Shown here in pieces: positions 1 to 5,644 of a stretch of DNA of 7,523 bases (positions are counted from its first letter, which is position 1; every line of letters begins with the position of its first letter). The position numbers and the translations under genes were made by a program. The notes under the pieces are model-generated. The model ran no database searches. It worked only from the letters and a program-made list of their open reading frames with translations, and was not told the DNA's origin. Source of the DNA: Nocardioidaceae bacterium (GTDB taxonomy: Bacteria; Actinomycetota; Actinomycetes; Propionibacteriales; Nocardioidaceae). The stretch spans positions 1 through 7,523 of the forward strand of contig JACCYS010000278.1 of NCBI GenBank assembly GCA_013696365.1, read 5' to 3'.

Positions 1-371
1 CCTCCCGCAAGGTCACCCGCTCCCGCGTCGTGCGTGAGCCGGTCACCGGCATCGTCAAGGTCGGCAGCCGCGTGCCGGAGCCGGAGCCCGCGCCCGAGCC
101 GGAGCCCGCGCCCGCCGTTGGCGGCGACTCCGCCGTGTGGGACCAGCTCGCTCAGTGTGAGTCGGGTGGCAACTGGTCCACCAACACCGGCAACGGCTAC
201 TACGGCGGGTTGCAGTTCAACGCCTCCACCTGGCAGGCGTACGGCGGCAGCGGCCTGCCGCACGAGGCCAGCCGGGAGACCCAGATCGCGGTGGCGACCA
301 AGCTGCGCGATGCCAGTGGCGGCTACGGCGCCTGGCCGGCGTGCTCAGCTTCCCTCGGCCTGCCCAACTGA
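1..371 (+). CDS. rpfB: Resuscitation-promoting factor (RpfB-like), C-terminal part, 5' truncated
   Basis: The gene enters from the left edge; the first complete codon is at position 3. The visible product starts with the end of a probable G5 domain (VTRSRVVREPVTGIVKVGSR). A Glu/Pro/Ala linker (PEPEPAPEPEPAPA) follows, then a complete Rpf domain from about VWDQLAQCESGGNW to the C-terminus. In the Rpf family this lysozyme-like fold cleaves peptidoglycan outside the cell and helps dormant cells resume growth. The Glu in CESGGNW is the expected catalytic residue. That Cys and the Cys in WPACSA fit the conserved disulfide. YGGLQFNASTWQAYGG is also typical of the family. Mycobacterial RpfB carries DUF348 repeats and a signal or lipoprotein peptide further upstream, but here that part lies outside the window. 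rsmA follows 57 bases downstream, as in mycobacteria. The Rpf identity is very secure; the RpfB subtype rests on the G5 remnant and the neighbours. Confidence 0.93.
   Translation, partial: SRKVTRSRVVREPVTGIVKVGSRVPEPEPAPEPEPAPAVGGDSAVWDQLAQCESGGNWSTNTGNGYYGGLQFNASTWQAYGGSGLPHEASRETQIAVATKLRDASGGYGAWPACSASLGLPN
78..113 (+). repeat. 18-bp in-frame tandem duplication in the rpfB linker
   Basis: The unit GAGCCGGAGCCCGCGCCC occurs twice in exact tandem, at 78-95 and 96-113. Each copy encodes Glu-Pro-Glu-Pro-Ala-Pro, so the duplication lengthens the extended linker between the G5 and Rpf domains without breaking the frame. Such linkers commonly vary in length between strains. Confidence 0.85.
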
Positions 372-428
372 CCCACCCACCTCGACGGGCGTTGGGCGTA
401 CGGGCGCCTGCTGTGGCAGCCTCACGGC

Positions 429-1304
429 GTGACCGACAGCGCCGCGAGCATGATGCTCGGCCCGGCCGAGGTGCGCCGGCTGATCGACGAGCTGGGCGTA
501 CGACCTACCAAGCAGCGCGGACAGAACTTCGTCATCGACCCCAATACGGTGCGCCGGATCGCCCGGCTCGCCAAGGTCGGGCCGGACGAGGTTGTCCTCG
601 AGGTCGGACCGGGGCTTGGGTCGCTAACCCTCGCCCTGCTCGAGCGCACCGGCGGTGCCGGTCGGGTCGTCGCGGTCGAGGTCGACCGAGCGCTGGCCGA
701 TGCGCTGCCGGACACGATCGCGAGCCGGGCCCCGGCACTGGCCGAGCGTTGCCGGGTGCTGCACGCCGATGCGCTGCGGCTGACCGCTGTCCCCGGGCCG
801 CCCCCGACTGCGGTGGTGGCCAATCTGCCGTACAACATCGCCGTGCCGGTGCTGCTGCACCTATGGGCGCTGCTGCCGTCGCTGCGGCACGGCCTGGTGC
901 TGGTGCAGGCCGAGGTCGCCGACCGGCTGGTCGCCGGTCCGGGCTCGCGTACGTACGGAGTGCCCAGCGTGAAGGCCGCCTGGCATGGGCCGGTCCGCTC
1001 TGCCGGCCGGGTCGGCCGGTCCGTCTTCTGGCCGGTGCCGAACGTGGACTCCGCACTGGTCAGCTGGCAGCGGGGTGACCCGCCGGACACCACCGCCAAC
1101 CGCACCCAGGTCTTCACCGTGGTGGACGCGGCCTTCGCGCAGCGACGCAAGACGTTGCGCGCCGCTTTGTCGGTGCTGGCTGGATCGCCGACGCAGGCGG
1201 AGTCGGCCTTGCGCTCCGCCGGGGTGTCACCAACGAGCCGGGGCGAGGACCTGCACGTCGACGACTTCGCCCGGATCGCCGAAGCCCTTGCGATGGCGGG
1301 CTGA
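429..1304 (+). CDS. rsmA: 16S rRNA (adenine(1518)-N(6)/adenine(1519)-N(6))-dimethyltransferase RsmA (KsgA)
   Basis: The 291-residue product belongs to the KsgA/Dim1 family. These enzymes use S-adenosylmethionine to dimethylate two adjacent adenines in the 3'-terminal helix of 16S rRNA late in 30S assembly; loss gives kasugamycin resistance in bacteria. Visible signatures are GQNFVID (about 31-37), the SAM-binding EVGPGLGSLT (58-67), the acidic VEVD (83-86), catalytic motif IV NLPYNIA (132-138), FWPVPNVDSALV (200-211) and FAQRRKTLR (236-244). Length and order match actinobacterial KsgA. The GTG at 429 is taken as the start. ATG codons at 450 and 453 are in-frame alternatives, and none has a convincing Shine-Dalgarno sequence, so the first 8 residues are uncertain. 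The stop overlaps the ispE start by one base (TGATG), suggesting translational coupling. Confidence 0.96.
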   Translation: MTDSAASMMLGPAEVRRLIDELGVRPTKQRGQNFVIDPNTVRRIARLAKVGPDEVVLEVGPGLGSLTLALLERTGGAGRVVAVEVDRALADALPDTIASRAPALAERCRVLHADALRLTAVPGPPPTAVVANLPYNIAVPVLLHLWALLPSLRHGLVLVQAEVADRLVAGPGSRTYGVPSVKAAWHGPVRSAGRVGRSVFWPVPNVDSALVSWQRGDPPDTTANRTQVFTVVDAAFAQRRKTLRAALSVLAGSPTQAESALRSAGVSPTSRGEDLHVDDFARIAEALAMAG

Positions 1305-2263
1305 TGGGCACTCAGCAAGTGCTCGCCCAAGCCCCAGCCAAGATCAACCTGGCGCTGCGCGTCGGCCCGCTACGCCCCGACGGCTATCACGACCTGGCCA
1401 CCGTCTATCAGGCGATCGACCTGCACGATCAGGTGCGGGCAACGCTGCGCAGCGACCCGGTTGTCAGTGTCGAGACCGTCGACCGTGCCGGCGGACCGGT
1501 CGCCGGGGTGTCCGACGATCACCACCACCTGGCCGTCCTCGCGGCGCAGTCGCTGCGGGCACGCGGTGGGGTCACAGCCGGCGTGCACCTGCACGTACGC
1601 AAAAACATCCCGGTCGCAGCCGGGTTAGCCGGCGGCTCAGCCGACGCCGCCGCAGCGTTGCTTGCGTGCATGGAGCTGTGGGGGCTCGGACTCGACCGCG
1701 CCGAACTGCTGGGCCTGGCTGCGGAGCTGGGCAGCGACGTGCCGTTCGCTCTCGCAGGGGAAACAGCGCTGGGGGCGGGGCGTGGCGAGCAGGTGCGGCC
1801 GCTGACGACGGGGATGGCCACCACCTGGTTGCTGATCTCATCCGCCCCTGGCCTTGCCACCCCGTCGGTGTACACGCAGACAGACCGCATGCGGGAAGGC
1901 AGCGCGGTGCTCCAGCCACAGCCGCCACACCTGCCCGACGACCTGCTCGCGGCCGTCCGGTCCGGCGAGGTCACCCGGCTCGGGCCGCTGCTGCACAACG
2001 ACCTGCAGCCGGCCGCGCTGCACCTGCGGCCCGGTCTGGCCAACGTGCTGGCCGCCGGACGTGCGGCGGGCTCCATCGCCGGCCTGGTGTCCGGGTCGGG
2101 CCCCTCCGTGCTGCTGCTGGTCGCCGACGACGCCCACGCCGATGCCGTGGCTGGTGCGGTGACGCCGGTCGCCCGTGCGGCATTGAACGATGTGCAACTG
2201 CGGACGGTGCACGGCCCGGTCGCGGGCGCTCGACTGGTCAGCCGGCCCAGCGGGTCCGACTAG
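1304..2263 (+). CDS. ispE: 4-diphosphocytidyl-2-C-methyl-D-erythritol kinase IspE
   Basis: This is a 319-residue GHMP-family kinase. IspE phosphorylates the 2-hydroxyl of CDP-methylerythritol with ATP, the fourth step of the non-mevalonate (MEP) route to isopentenyl diphosphate, in the cytoplasm. The N-terminal PAKINLALRV carries the substrate-site Lys (K13). RPDGYHDL (24-31) is a family signature. The ATP-binding glycine-rich loop is VAAGLAGGSADAAAALL (104-120). GSDVPFAL (143-150) carries the catalytic Asp (D145), and GSGPSVLLL (264-272) is the C-terminal GHMP motif. No key residue is missing. The ATG shares its A with the rsmA stop, which fixes the start. The product feeds isoprenoid quinones and the polyprenyl phosphate carrier of wall synthesis, so it sits sensibly with rpfB and rsmA in a growth-related operon. 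Confidence 0.97.
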   Translation: MGTQQVLAQAPAKINLALRVGPLRPDGYHDLATVYQAIDLHDQVRATLRSDPVVSVETVDRAGGPVAGVSDDHHHLAVLAAQSLRARGGVTAGVHLHVRKNIPVAAGLAGGSADAAAALLACMELWGLGLDRAELLGLAAELGSDVPFALAGETALGAGRGEQVRPLTTGMATTWLLISSAPGLATPSVYTQTDRMREGSAVLQPQPPHLPDDLLAAVRSGEVTRLGPLLHNDLQPAALHLRPGLANVLAAGRAAGSIAGLVSGSGPSVLLLVADDAHADAVAGAVTPVARAALNDVQLRTVHGPVAGARLVSRPSGSD

Positions 2264-2311
2264 TCGCCGCCCGCCTGAGAGGCGATCGCTTGCACCCGGC
2301 AGGCTGGTGCG

Positions 2312-4141
2312 GTGCCCCCCGCCCCGCTCGTCGCCCTCGACCGCGTAAGTCTCGCCCTCGGCGACCGGCTTCTCTTGGACGGGGTCAGCATCGGGGTCGC
2401 GGCCGGCGAACGGATCGGCGTCGTCGGTCGCAACGGCGCCGGCAAGACCACGCTGCTCGACGTGCTTGCCGGGGGAGTTGTGCCCGACAGTGGCCGGGTC
2501 ACCCGCTCCAGCGGGGTGCCGGTCAGCGCGCTCAGCCAGCGTGATCGGCTCGACCCCAACTCCAGCGTGCTGACGGCTGCGCTGGGAGACCGCGACACCC
2601 ACGAGTGGGCCGCCGACCCCGCCACCCGCGAGGTGGTGCAGACCTTATTGGCCGGTGTCGGCCTCGACCGCACCGTGGATTCCCTGTCCGGCGGGGAACG
2701 ACGCCGGGCCGCGCTTGCCGCGGTGCTGCTGCACCCCGGCGACGTGGTGCTCTTGGACGAGCCCACCAACCACCTCGACGTCGAGACCGTCGCCTGGCTG
2801 GCTGGGCATCTCACGGGCCGCAACCGGCCTAGGTCGTTGGTTGTCGTGACCCATGACCGATGGTTCTTGGATGCGGCGTGCAGTCGCACCTGGGAGGTGC
2901 ACGGCGGTGCCGTCGACAGCTATGACGGCGGCTACGCCGCGTACGTGTTGGCGCGGGCCGAGCGCGACCGGCAAGCACGGGTGAGTGAGGCCAAGCGGCG
3001 CAACCTGGTCCGCAAGGAGTTGGCCTGGTTGCGCAGGGGGCCGCCGGCGCGTACGTCCAAGCCGCAATTCCGCATCGACGCCGCGACCGCGCTGATCGCG
3101 GACGAGCCGCCGCCGCGTAACCGGCTGGCGCTCGAGCAGCTGGCGGTCACCCGCTTGGGCAAGGACGTGCTGGACCTTGAGGGTGTCACCATCGAACGAG
3201 GCGGGCGACGGCTGCTGCGCGACGTCACCTGGCGGGTTGGACCGGGCGACCGGCTCGGGTTGGTGGGGGTCAACGGTGCGGGCAAGACCACCGTGCTGCG
3301 TGCGCTGGCTGGCGAGCTGATCCCGGCTGCCGGCCGAGTCAAGCGCGGCAAAACCGTGCGGGTCGCTCATCTGCAGCAGGATGTGGAACCGCTGGCTCCC
3401 GACCTGCGGGTGCTCGCTGCGGCTCAGCAGGTGGGCCGGGTGGTCCGCACGGCTGCCGGTGAGCAAACGGTCACGTCGCTGCTGGAGCGCTTCGGCTTCA
3501 CCGGGGAGCAGTTGCAGGCGCGGGTGGCCGACCTGTCTGGTGGTGAGCGGCGACGACTCCAGCTGTTGCGCTTGTTGCTGACCGAGCCCAACGTGCTGCT
3601 CTTGGACGAGCCGACGAACGACCTGGACATCGACACGTTGACGGTGCTGGAGGACTATCTGGACGAGTGGCCAGGGACGATCGTGTTGGTGACCCACGAT
3701 CGGTACGTGCTCGAGCGGGTGTGCGACACAGTGCACGGGATGCTCGGCGACGGCACCGTACGAATGCTGCCGGGCGGGGTGGATGAGTACCTGCAACGCC
3801 GCAGCGTCGCCGGCGACGTCACCGGAGTCGCCATCGGCCCCCCCGCCGAGCCCGCCGTCGGGACCGCCGCCGAGCCCGCCGCCAGTGCGGCCGACCGCCG
3901 CGAGGCCGGCAAGGCAATCTCCCGGCTGGATCGCCAGCTGGCCAAGGTGTCGGCGCGCGAGACCGCGCTGCACGATCAGCTGGCGGTCGCCGGCACGGCG
4001 GGCGCGGAGCACGCACGGATGCGCGAGCTGGCCGCCGAGTTGGATGCCACAGTCGCCGAGCGAACCATGCTGGAGGAGCAGTGGTTGGCTGCGGCCGAGG
4101 CGGCCGAGGCGGCCGAGGCGGCCGAGGCGGCCGACGGGTGA
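2312..4141 (+). CDS. ABC-F family ATPase, Uup-like
   Basis: The 609-residue soluble protein has two ABC domains and no membrane segment, as in the ABC-F family, whose studied members act on the ribosome or in DNA and translation maintenance rather than in transport. Domain 1 has Walker A GRNGAGKTT (39-47), signature LSGGE (125-129), Walker B with catalytic Glu VVLLDEPTNHLD (145-156) and switch His VTHD (179-182). The linker contains ELAWLRRGPPARTSK (about 236-250), a pattern typical of Uup-type members. Domain 2 has GVNGAGKTT (319-327), LSGGE (408-412), LLLDEPTNDLD (429-439) and VTHD (460-463). A Pro/Ala stretch (about 505-526) leads to a predicted coiled coil (about 528-592), like the DNA-binding C-terminal domain of Uup, ending in an Ala-Ala-Glu repeat. 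The start is the GTG at 2312, 48 bases after ispE and with only a weak AGG upstream. Antibiotic-resistance subtypes cannot be excluded, but the linker and tail favour a housekeeping Uup-like role. Confidence 0.92.
   Translation: MPPAPLVALDRVSLALGDRLLLDGVSIGVAAGERIGVVGRNGAGKTTLLDVLAGGVVPDSGRVTRSSGVPVSALSQRDRLDPNSSVLTAALGDRDTHEWAADPATREVVQTLLAGVGLDRTVDSLSGGERRRAALAAVLLHPGDVVLLDEPTNHLDVETVAWLAGHLTGRNRPRSLVVVTHDRWFLDAACSRTWEVHGGAVDSYDGGYAAYVLARAERDRQARVSEAKRRNLVRKELAWLRRGPPARTSKPQFRIDAATALIADEPPPRNRLALEQLAVTRLGKDVLDLEGVTIERGGRRLLRDVTWRVGPGDRLGLVGVNGAGKTTVLRALAGELIPAAGRVKRGKTVRVAHLQQDVEPLAPDLRVLAAAQQVGRVVRTAAGEQTVTSLLERFGFTGEQLQARVADLSGGERRRLQLLRLLLTEPNVLLLDEPTNDLDIDTLTVLEDYLDEWPGTIVLVTHDRYVLERVCDTVHGMLGDGTVRMLPGGVDEYLQRRSVAGDVTGVAIGPPAEPAVGTAAEPAASAADRREAGKAISRLDRQLAKVSARETALHDQLAVAGTAGAEHARMRELAAELDATVAERTMLEEQWLAAAEAAEAAEAAEAADG
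4091..4135 (+). repeat. 9-bp in-frame minisatellite at the 3' end of the ABC-F gene
   Basis: The unit GCGGCCGAG occurs four times in exact tandem, followed by a fifth unit with one change (GCGGCCGAC), ending 3 bases before the stop codon. It encodes (Ala-Ala-Glu)x4 then Ala-Ala-Asp, extending the C-terminal helix. Changes in copy number by slippage would stay in frame and only lengthen or shorten the tail. Confidence 0.9.
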
Positions 4142-4160
4142 CGCCGCTAGCTGCCCGGCG
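4142..4160. terminator. Possible small hairpin between convergent ABC-F and marR stops
   Basis: Arms CGCCG (4142-4146) and CGGCG (4156-4160) are complementary around a 9-base loop that contains the marR stop codon. Only 5 bases separate the two stop codons, so any termination signal must overlap coding sequence. There is no T-run and the stem is short, so this is a weak candidate. Confidence 0.22.
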
Positions 4161-4641
4161 CATCGAAGCGTGCGACCACGACCCGGAGCAGCGCAGCCAG
4201 CCGCGCTCGCTCGGCGGCGGAAAGGCCCGCGAGTAACTCCTGCTCGGACCCAAGCAGGGCGTCCAGCGCAGCATCGACGAGAGCGCGTCCGGCCGGGGTC
4301 AGTCGCACCAGTACGCCCCGGCGATCGGCAGGGTCGGGGCGCCGTTCGACCAGACCGCGCCCAACGAGCCGGTCGACTCGGTTGGTCATCGTGCCGCTGG
4401 TCACCAGCATCTCGTGCAGCAACCGTCCTGGGGAGAGCTCGAACGGCGCGCCAGCGCGGCGCAATGCCGACAGCACGTCGAACTCCCAGGTCTCGAGCCG
4501 ATGGGCGGCGAACGCGTGCCGGCGGGCACGGTCGAGGTGCCGTGCCAGCCTGGTCACCCGGCTCAGCACCTGCATCGGGCCGGTGTCGAGCTCTGGGCGC
4601 TCGCGCGCCCAGGCCTGGATCAGCCAGTCAACCTCGTCCAC
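4147..4641 (-). CDS. MarR-family transcriptional regulator
   Basis: The 164-residue product has the MarR winged helix-turn-helix. Dimerisation helices flank a DNA-binding core at about residues 52-117, with recognition helix TSGTMTNRVDRLVGRGLV (81-98) and a wing RPDPADRRGVLVRLT (101-115) that includes the conserved D-x-R/DRR element. MarR proteins are usually dimeric repressors that release DNA on binding small phenolic or other anionic ligands, or on oxidation. The single Cys pair of OhrR-type sensors is absent (no Cys is visible), so a ligand-responsive type is more likely. The start is the GTG at 4641. The gene is divergent from the tam-like gene, and a perfect palindrome lies 27 bases upstream of its start, implying autoregulation and control of tam. 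The ligand is unknown. Confidence 0.93.
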   Translation of the reverse strand: MDEVDWLIQAWARERPELDTGPMQVLSRVTRLARHLDRARRHAFAAHRLETWEFDVLSALRRAGAPFELSPGRLLHEMLVTSGTMTNRVDRLVGRGLVERRPDPADRRGVLVRLTPAGRALVDAALDALLGSEQELLAGLSAAERARLAALLRVVVARFDAPGS

Positions 4642-4667
4642 TGTCGCAGACTACGACACCACAAAGA

Positions 4668-4683
4668 ATCTTGACATCAAGAT
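4668..4683. promoter_or_regulatory. Palindromic operator between marR and tam (ATCTTGA-CA-TCAAGAT)
   Basis: This is a perfect inverted repeat with 7-base arms and a 2-base centre, the size expected for a MarR dimer. It lies in a short AT-rich island that contrasts with the surrounding GC-rich DNA. It is 27 bases from the marR start and 34 bases from the tam ATG at 4718. The left arm and centre contain TTGACA, a consensus -35 hexamer for tam, so bound repressor would block RNA polymerase. The palindrome is seen directly; binding by the adjacent MarR is inferred. Confidence 0.75.
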
Positions 4684-4699
4684 AAATGGCGGACAGGCT
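4671..4699 (+). promoter_or_regulatory. Candidate tam promoter overlapping the operator
   Basis: A perfect -35 TTGACA (4671-4676) is followed after 17 bases by CAGGCT (4694-4699), a weak -10 that keeps the two most conserved positions (A at the second, T at the last). A transcript from it would start near 4706 and have a leader of only about a dozen bases. No equally good promoter was seen for marR on the other strand. Confidence 0.4.
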
Positions 4700-4705
4700 G
4701 GTGCC

Positions 4706-4711
4706 GAGGTG
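4706..4711 (+). promoter_or_regulatory. Ribosome binding site deciding the tam start
   Basis: GAGGTG lies 6 bases before the ATG at 4718, a good Shine-Dalgarno distance. The GTG at 4709 and ATG at 4712 are in frame but overlap or abut this motif, so 4718 is preferred. The resulting N-terminus, MTPTWD, aligns with the start expected for Tam proteins. Confidence 0.5.
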
Positions 4712-4717
4712 ATGACC

Positions 4718-5536
4718 ATGACCCCGACCTGGGACTCGGCGCACTATCTGAGCTTCGCCGACGAGCGGACTCGTCCGTTCGTCGATCTGCTCGCCCGCGT
4801 CGACACCCGTCCTGGCTGCATTGTTGACCTCGGCTGCGGCCCCGGGCACCTCACCGCGCTGCTGCATGCCCGGTGGCCGGGTGCCGCGGTGACGGGTGTG
4901 GACTCCTCCGCCGAGATGATTGCCCGCGCGCGCAGCGACAATGCCGCTCGGCCGACCGGCCAGGTGTCGTACGTGCACGACGATCTGCGTTACTGGCGGG
5001 CGGAGCAATCCGTCGACCTGTTGGTCTCGGCGGCCACCTTGCAATGGGTCCCCGAGCACCTGTCGCTGTTGCCGAAATTGGCAGCGGCGGTGGCACCGGG
5101 GGGTGCCTTTGCGCTGACCGTGCCGGCCAACTTTGACGCTGCCAGCCACCGGTTGCTGCGTGAGATCGCCGCGCATGAGCCGTACGCCGCTCATGCCGCT
5201 GGGGCAGAACAGCCAGCCGCGCACGATGCCGCGACATACCTGCAAGCGTTGAGCGGTCCGGGTTGGCGAGTCGATGCCTGGGAGACCACCTATCTGCACC
5301 TGCTTCAGGGGTCCGACCCTGTGCTGAGGTGGATCTCGGGCACGGGAGCTCGGCCGGTGCTGCAGGCACTGCCCTGTGACGGATCCCCCGGGGGGCCGGG
5401 CGATCTGCGCTCGCGCTTCGAACTCGAGTACGCCGCTTCCCTGCGCGAGGCCTACCCGCCCGGGCCGTACGGCACGGTTCTCCCGTTCCGGCGGGTCTTC
5501 GCGGTGGCCCATCGCTCGCAGGCAGCGTCCCCGTGA
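4718..5536 (+). CDS. tam: Trans-aconitate 2-methyltransferase-like SAM-dependent methyltransferase
   Basis: The 272-residue class I methyltransferase resembles E. coli Tam along its length. It opens with TWDSAHYLSFADERTRPFVDLLARV, close to the Tam N-terminus. SAM-binding motif I is VDLGCGPG (36-43), followed by VTGVDSSAEMIARAR (58-72), an acidic DDLRYW and TLQWVPEH. The C-terminal half has the family patterns ETTYLHLLQGSDPVLRWISGTGARPVLQAL and EYAASLREAYP. Tam methylates trans-aconitate, a spontaneous isomer of cis-aconitate that inhibits aconitase, so it is seen as a damage-control enzyme of the citric acid cycle. The open frame extends upstream to 4382, but that part is antisense to marR and was excluded. 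The gene is monocistronic, divergent from marR, and followed 1 base after its stop by a strong predicted hairpin. Close relatives may methylate other dicarboxylates or tricarboxylates. Confidence 0.88.
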   Translation: MTPTWDSAHYLSFADERTRPFVDLLARVDTRPGCIVDLGCGPGHLTALLHARWPGAAVTGVDSSAEMIARARSDNAARPTGQVSYVHDDLRYWRAEQSVDLLVSAATLQWVPEHLSLLPKLAAAVAPGGAFALTVPANFDAASHRLLREIAAHEPYAAHAAGAEQPAAHDAATYLQALSGPGWRVDAWETTYLHLLQGSDPVLRWISGTGARPVLQALPCDGSPGGPGDLRSRFELEYAASLREAYPPGPYGTVLPFRRVFAVAHRSQAASP

Positions 5537-5621
5537 TGCGCGCCGCGTAAACGTGGCGTGCCGACCCCTTACGCGGCATGCGCGCCCCGTAAAGGGTATG
5601 CGCGCCGCGTAAACGTGGCGT
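5536..5621. repeat. Cluster of palindromic repeat modules between tam and the TetR gene
   Basis: Two exact 24-bp copies lie at 5536-5559 and 5598-5621. Both begin ATGCGCGCCGCG, pass through TAAA and end CGTGGCGT. A related shorter copy, ATGCGCGCCCCGTAAA, is at 5578-5593. An inverted relative on the minus strand reads ATGCCGCGTAAGGGGT from 5579 to 5564. The copies therefore alternate in direction and fill almost the whole non-coding gap between two convergent genes. Each full copy is internally self-complementary around TAAA. This layout resembles the palindromic REP/BIME-type elements of other bacteria, but I do not recognise the family. Confidence 0.8.
5538..5561 (+). terminator. Predicted 10-bp hairpin just after tam
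   Basis: GCGCGCCGCG (5538-5547) can pair fully with CGTGGCGTGC (5552-5561) in RNA, with eight Watson-Crick and two G-U pairs, around a UAAA loop. It begins one base after the tam stop codon. No U-tract follows, which is common for hairpin terminators in GC-rich actinobacteria. A second copy can form an 8-bp stem (5602-5609 with 5614-5621), and CCCCTTACG/CGTAAAGGG (5565-5573 and 5588-5596) forms another with one mismatch. Termination in both directions is inferred. Confidence 0.45.
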
Positions 5622-5644
5622 ACGTCAGCCGGCGTACGTCAGCC
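5617..5644. repeat. 14-bp tandem duplication entering the TetR stop codon
   Basis: GGCGTACGTCAGCC occurs twice in exact tandem, at 5617-5630 and 5631-5644. The second copy contains the TetR stop codon (5641-5639, minus strand), and the first overlaps the end of the last 24-bp palindromic module. The duplication has placed a spare copy of the last codons and the stop just downstream of the gene. Confidence 0.85.

Noticed and set aside
1..371. PE/PPE-type protein because of the PEPEPAP run
   Set aside because: The run is a short linker; the following domain is clearly Rpf, and no PE or PPE N-terminal domain is present.
372..428. Separate promoter for rsmA
   Set aside because: No convincing -35/-10 pair was seen in the 57 bases after rpfB, so co-transcription is more likely.
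422..1330. Minus-strand open frame of 302 codons
   Set aside because: It is antisense to rsmA, and its Ser/Arg/Thr-rich product shows no family features.
2264..2311. Hairpin CGCCT-GAG-AGGCG (2272-2284) between ispE and the ABC-F gene as a terminator
   Set aside because: The stem has only 5 pairs, there is no T-run, and the short gap favours read-through in an operon.
985..2544. Long plus-strand open frame of 519 codons across rsmA, ispE and the ABC-F start
   Set aside because: It runs out of frame through three clearly identified genes, and its product is low-complexity Arg/Pro/Ala/Gly sequence typical of shadow frames in GC-rich DNA.
2645..4012. Minus-strand open frame of 455 codons
   Set aside because: It is entirely antisense to the ABC-F gene, whose motifs are intact, and its product shows no domain.
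4382..4717. Upstream extension of the tam open frame
   Set aside because: It is antisense to marR and crosses the operator. The Shine-Dalgarno at 4706-4711 and the family N-terminus support the start at 4718.
4628..5512. Minus-strand open frame of 294 codons
   Set aside because: It is antisense to tam and crosses the divergent promoter region; no recognisable domain.
5536..5621. Possible mini-CRISPR array
   Set aside because: Only two exact copies exist, the middle copy is degenerate and an inverted relative is present. Spacing is irregular, copies are strongly self-complementary, and no cas genes are nearby.
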